NCBI GenBank assembly: GCA_937906915.1
Contig: CALCUU010000140.1
Coordinates: 1-7,042 of the forward strand
From: an uncultured Phascolarctobacterium sp.
GTDB taxonomy: Bacteria > Bacillota > Negativicutes > Acidaminococcales > Acidaminococcaceae
Direction: 5' to 3'
Length of the DNA stretch: 7,042 nt
Below are positions 4,233 through 7,042 of this stretch, piece after piece. The translations under genes and the position numbers were made by a program. A model generated the notes under the pieces. The model did no database searches. It was not told where the DNA came from and saw nothing but the letters and a program-made list of their open reading frames with translations. Each line of letters begins with the position of its first letter. Within the stretch, counting starts at the first letter, position 1.

Positions 4233-5829
4233 ATCTAAACAAACCTAATTTACAACCAAGTCTTAACAACCTGTGTCCGATAAAGGGAATGCGATCCAAG
4301 TCTTCTTCACGCAAGCCACCGCAAGCCAAAAGGGAAACTGCGTAAGTAGGAACAGCTGCTGCCATGGCAAAGAGTATTGCCCAAGCACCAAGGCTTTCCG
4401 TAAAATGAAGCACTACAAAAATTACTCCACCCATAATACTGGAAGCAAGCAAGGGCTTCGCCACACTGCCAAAGGTCATACAGAAGCCTGTAAATTTGTA
4501 GATGAAAACCATATTTATAATGGCAGCCACGGCAAAATCAGCAACAGTTGCCAAAGCCGCACCTTTCACCCCAAGTTCAGGGATAGCAGTGAGCCACCAG
4601 CTAAGCACAACCTTAACCACGCCTGCGATAACCATATTGATTACGGGAATGGCAGTATGCTTCAAGCCCTGCAGTACACCCGTACTAATTTGGTGCAAAC
4701 CAAGGAAAAGTATGCCCGCACTCATAGTCTGAATAGCGCCAGCCGCACCGGGAGCATTGTAAATTAAAGCAGCAACCTTTTCTGCTAAGAAGAATAAACC
4801 TACGAAGCAGGGGAAGCTAATAATCATGGCAACCCTAAAACCAATGCGAATTTTGTCGCGAATAGCAGGGTAATCGTCTAAAGCACGGGACTCAGAAATG
4901 GCAGGCACAAGGCTAATGGTCATTGCCGCTGTAAAAATTGTTGCCAAATTTACGAGAGGCACTGCCATACCGGTAAGGTAACCGAAAAGCTCCGTAGCGT
5001 GACGCACGTCAAAGCCTGCAACCTCCAAACGTTGAGGTACGATTAAAAGGTCAAGGTTCGCGCCAATGGGAAGCATTAAGCTGGACAGGGAAACAGGAAG
5101 CGCCAGCTTTAACAAACGTTTGATAATGTGACCTGCAGGTTCAACAGGAGCGCTGTCGTCCTGGGCGTTAATCTCTTCTTGGAACTTGCGTTTCAAGCGG
5201 GCGTAGAACCACACCAAAACAATCAACGCGCAGAAGGCACCAACGCCTGCGCCCATACTTGCACCGCCAGCAGCATACGCCAAGCCGTAGGGCAGGAACA
5301 TATCTGCGAAGATAAGCATGGTAATTACGCGCATCAGCTGTTCCACAACTTCGGAGACAGCGGTGGGTGTCATAATTTGCCAGCCCTGCAGGTAGCCACG
5401 GAAGCTAGCAAGGAAGGTTACAAAGAACACCGCCGGAGCCAAAGCAATAATGGAATAGTAAGCGCGGGGGTCACGAATGTATTGGTTTTCAATTAACCAG
5501 CCTGCCCCGAAGAAAAGTGCTGAAGAAAACAGCAAGCCACTTAACAGAAGCAAGCGCAGGGAAATATTAAAGACTCGTTTTGCGCCACGGTAATCCTTGT
5601 TGGCAAGCTTTTCCGCCGTGATAATGGAGATTGCCACGGGGATACCTGCACTGGAAACGGTAATCGCCATCAGGTAAATGGGGAAGCCCATTTGGTAAAG
5701 GCCAATGCCCTCACCGCCCAAAACTCTGGAAAGAATAATCCAGTTCAAGGAGCCGATGACTTTTACAACGACGCTGGACACTGCCAAAATAAGAGTGCCC
5801 TTTAAAAATTTATTGTTATCGCTCATCAT
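4231..5829 (-). CDS. Lipid flippase of the SpoVB/MurJ-like MOP superfamily
   Basis: This 532-aa integral membrane protein, with about 14 predicted hydrophobic segments, belongs to the polysaccharide-transporter branch of the MOP superfamily (SpoVB, YtgP/MurJ). These proteins move lipid-linked cell-wall or polysaccharide precursors across the cytoplasmic membrane. The N-terminal signature is clear: FLKGTLIL (8-15), R35, GGEGIGLYQMGFPIY (38-52) and AGIPVAIS (61-68). A hydrophilic loop near residues 208-237 separates the two six- to seven-helix halves, and helices at the C-terminus complete the fold. Length fits the family (518-544 aa). Two adjacent ATGs (5827-5829 and 5824-5826) are possible starts, and AAGG lies 5 nt before the first. 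The gene is monocistronic, with its own promoter. Lipid II flipping is a reasonable inference, but an exopolysaccharide or sporulation role cannot be excluded. Confidence 0.88.
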   Translation of the reverse strand: MMSDNNKFLKGTLILAVSSVVVKVIGSLNWIILSRVLGGEGIGLYQMGFPIYLMAITVSSAGIPVAISIITAEKLANKDYRGAKRVFNISLRLLLLSGLLFSSALFFGAGWLIENQYIRDPRAYYSIIALAPAVFFVTFLASFRGYLQGWQIMTPTAVSEVVEQLMRVITMLIFADMFLPYGLAYAAGGASMGAGVGAFCALIVLVWFYARLKRKFQEEINAQDDSAPVEPAGHIIKRLLKLALPVSLSSLMLPIGANLDLLIVPQRLEVAGFDVRHATELFGYLTGMAVPLVNLATIFTAAMTISLVPAISESRALDDYPAIRDKIRIGFRVAMIISFPCFVGLFFLAEKVAALIYNAPGAAGAIQTMSAGILFLGLHQISTGVLQGLKHTAIPVINMVIAGVVKVVLSWWLTAIPELGVKGAALATVADFAVAAIINMVFIYKFTGFCMTFGSVAKPLLASSIMGGVIFVVLHFTESLGAWAILFAMAAAVPTYAVSLLACGGLREEDLDRIPFIGHRLLRLGCKLGLFR

Positions 5830-5860
5830 AACCGCCTTCGTTACACAGAAATACAGTTTA

Positions 5861-5889
5861 ATTATCCTATGTTTTTGCTTTTTTTACAA
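5861..5889 (-). promoter_or_regulatory. Promoter of the flippase gene
   Basis: Read on the minus strand, TTGTAA (plus 5884-5889) is followed after 17 nt by GATAAT (plus 5861-5866). The leader would be about 25 nt. TTACAA (5884-5889) also pairs with TTGTAA at 5903-5908 as a small inverted repeat of unknown meaning. Confidence 0.6.
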
Positions 5890-5920
5890 GCCTTTAGCAA
5901 AATTGTAAGGTGGGTAATTC

Positions 5921-5963
5921 TTGCAATAGATTTTTCTTGTGATAAAATGTTTCTTATAAGGAG
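5921..5963 (+). promoter_or_regulatory. Promoter and ribosome site of the outer-membrane protein gene
   Basis: TTGCAA (5921-5926) is followed after 16 nt by TAAAAT (5943-5948), with TG one base upstream (extended -10). Transcription would start near 5955, leaving a leader of only about 18 nt that holds AAGGAG (5958-5963), 9 nt before the ATG at 5973. Confidence 0.7.
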
Positions 5964-5972
5964 TGATTTATT

Positions 5973-6581
5973 ATGAAAAAGTTTTACGCAGCTTTAACCG
6001 CAGCAGCTATTATGACCGCTTGCTTTAGCACCAGCGCATTTGCTGCTCCGCTGAAAAATTATGACGCAGGCAAATTTGCCATTGACGCAGGCATCACCTT
6101 CCCCTCCAGCTTGAAGGGTGGCAATTACAAAATGTCTAAATCCGACAGCTCCTACTATGGCGCAACTGTTGGCATTGGCAAAAGAATGGCGCTGAACTAC
6201 CAATGGGATAAATACAAAGGTAGCGACGGTGACCTGACTGCCCAACAATTTAATTTAATGTACCAACTGCTTCCCAACGTAAGCGCTTACGCTGGCTGGC
6301 TTGGTGCTGACGCAGACACCGAAAGATACGGTGGCAAAAAGAAAAATTCTGCACACGCAGGTCTCCAAGCTCACTTTGACATTCCCCTGCTCTTTACCGT
6401 TTGGGGCAATGTTGGCGTAGGCACTAAGAGCAGTGCTTACGAAATTGGCATTACCAAACCTCTCTTCAACAACATCGAGCTGAACCTGTCCTACTACGAC
6501 GGCAAATTCAAAGAAATCCTCGACGATGGCGAAGATATGAAGGCAAAAGGCGTGCAAATGGGTGTAACCGTAAAATTCTAA
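5973..6581 (+). CDS. Probable outer-membrane beta-barrel protein with signal peptide
   Basis: This 202-aa secreted protein has a signal peptide: basic MKK, a hydrophobic core (residues 5-17) and a Sec-type cleavage site after SAFA (residue 24). The mature part alternates polar and hydrophobic residues in short strands. Examples are YGATVGIGKRMALNYQWDK, LTAQQFNLMYQL, HAGLQAHFDI, AYEIGITKPLF and IELNLSYYDG. Charged Gly/Lys/Asp turns lie between them. It ends GVTVKF, with a C-terminal Phe like the beta-signal recognised by the BAM complex. I infer a small barrel of perhaps 8-10 strands in the outer membrane of a diderm Firmicute. No named family is recognised. Codon use is strongly biased, suggesting good expression. 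A Cys at residue 17 (MTAC) is a poor lipobox, so I do not call it a lipoprotein. The gene is monocistronic, with its own promoter and terminator. Confidence 0.82.
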   Translation: MKKFYAALTAAAIMTACFSTSAFAAPLKNYDAGKFAIDAGITFPSSLKGGNYKMSKSDSSYYGATVGIGKRMALNYQWDKYKGSDGDLTAQQFNLMYQLLPNVSAYAGWLGADADTERYGGKKKNSAHAGLQAHFDIPLLFTVWGNVGVGTKSSAYEIGITKPLFNNIELNLSYYDGKFKEILDDGEDMKAKGVQMGVTVKF

Positions 6582-6584
6582 AAC

Positions 6585-6619
6585 AAAAAGAGTGGAAACG
6601 AAAGTTTCCACTCTTTTTT
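6585..6619. terminator. Bidirectional intrinsic terminator between the barrel protein gene and ligA
   Basis: A perfect 15-bp stem AAAAAGAGTGGAAAC/GTTTCCACTCTTTTT (6585-6599, 6604-6618) has a GAAA tetraloop (6600-6603). T-runs lie at the outer end on both strands (plus 6614-6619). The plus-strand T-tract overlaps the TAA stop of ligA (6618-6620), repeating the design seen after purC. Confidence 0.92.
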
Positions 6620-7042
6620 ATTCGCCTTTTATCATTTTCAGGAATGTTTCTTCATCTATAACTGTCACGCCTAACTTGGTTGCTTTTTCCAGCTTACTGC
6701 CTGCTTCCGCACCGGCAATGACGTAATCCGTCTTTTTGCTTACGCTTCCACTTACCTTCGCCCCAACGTCCTGCGCCATAGTTTGGGCTTCCGCACGTCC
6801 GAGGGTGGGCAAGGTTCCCGTAAACACTAAGGTTTTGCCAAAGAAGGGGTTGCCCTCGCTGGTTGCTCTGGTAGCAAATTCCATCTTGAGTCCTGCTTTT
6901 GCCAAACGTTCCAGCAAATCAACATTGCTAGGCACGGAAAGCCAAGTCACTACGCTTTCAGCAATCTTACCGCCAATATCGCGAATCGCCGCCAGCTGTT
7001 CATGTTCAGCAGTCATCAACTTCTCTACCGTTCCGAACTCTT
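6618..7042 (-). CDS. ligA: NAD-dependent DNA ligase LigA, C-terminal part (5' end beyond window)
   Basis: LigA seals nicks in duplex DNA using NAD+ and is essential in replication and repair. Only the last 140 residues are inside the window. The reading frame is open to the right edge, beyond the first internal start codon, with visible residues starting EFGTVEKLMTA. Visible residues 1-31 are the end of the helix-hairpin-helix domain (IRDIGGKIAESV at 19-30). Residues about 64-140 are a complete BRCT domain: FFGKTLVFTGTL, GRAEAQ, GAKVSGSVSKKTDYVIAG, GSKLEKATKLGV and the final EETFLKMI. The adenylation and OB domains and the zinc finger lie off-window. The stop at 6618-6620 lies within the shared terminator. 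Identification is firm. Confidence 0.96.
   Translation of the reverse strand, partial: EFGTVEKLMTAEHEQLAAIRDIGGKIAESVVTWLSVPSNVDLLERLAKAGLKMEFATRATSEGNPFFGKTLVFTGTLPTLGRAEAQTMAQDVGAKVSGSVSKKTDYVIAGAEAGSKLEKATKLGVTVIDEETFLKMIKGE

Noticed and set aside
6012..6023. Lipobox in the signal peptide of the barrel protein (MTAC, Cys 17)
   Set aside because: The -3 residue is Met, the Cys lies in the middle of the hydrophobic region, and a better signal peptidase I site (SAFA) follows. Lipoprotein processing is unlikely.
1..7042. CRISPR arrays, tRNA or rRNA genes, transposases, phage genes
   Set aside because: None was seen on reading both strands. The genes are core functions and the only repeat structure is the palindrome at 1853-1977.

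Overview
The window looks like chromosomal DNA of a diderm Firmicute (class Negativicutes; family not resolvable from this sequence). Two lines of evidence support this. The order 3D-domain/YabE-like gene, rnmV, ksgA and the SpoVB-type flippase are Firmicute hallmarks. At the same time the window encodes a secreted beta-rich protein ending in Phe, like outer-membrane barrels. Most of the window is ordinary core genome, read from strong AGGAGG-type ribosome sites and sigma-70/sigma-A-like promoters.

Layout, left to right: (1) Positions 1-1775, minus strand: a tight operon transcribed right to left. It encodes a short G5/3D-domain cell-wall protein, then ribonuclease M5 (TTG start), then the 16S rRNA dimethyltransferase KsgA/RsmA, which runs off the left edge. 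Its promoter lies at about 1802-1831. (2) Positions 1776-1963: a 188-bp gap with an unusual nested palindrome (1853-1977) and a possible 36-aa ORF. (3) Positions 1964-3304, minus strand: a two-gene operon of a GltD-like flavin oxidoreductase lacking the usual N-terminal Fe-S domain, followed 18 nt later by a 65-aa ferredoxin:thioredoxin reductase catalytic-chain homologue. (4) Positions 3305-3499: divergent promoter region with two small inverted repeats, one resembling a PurR PurBox. (5) Positions 3500-4183, plus strand: a divergent, stand-alone SAICAR synthetase (purC). (6) Positions 4231-5829, minus strand: a SpoVB/MurJ-like lipid flippase. (7) Positions 5973-6581, plus strand: a probable outer-membrane beta-barrel protein. 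(8) Positions 6618-7042, minus strand: the C-terminus (helix-hairpin-helix and BRCT) of NAD-dependent DNA ligase LigA.

The two convergent pairs, purC/flippase and barrel protein/ligA, each share one symmetric bidirectional terminator. Each has a GNRA-type tetraloop, and the T-tract forms part of the opposing gene's stop codon.

The points most worth pursuing are the 125-bp nested palindrome beside the FTR gene, the pairing of an FTR-like protein having displaced CxC spacing with a trimmed GltD flavoprotein (a possible disulfide-reductase module), and the candidate operators upstream of purC. I found no CRISPR array, tRNA, rRNA, transposase or phage gene.
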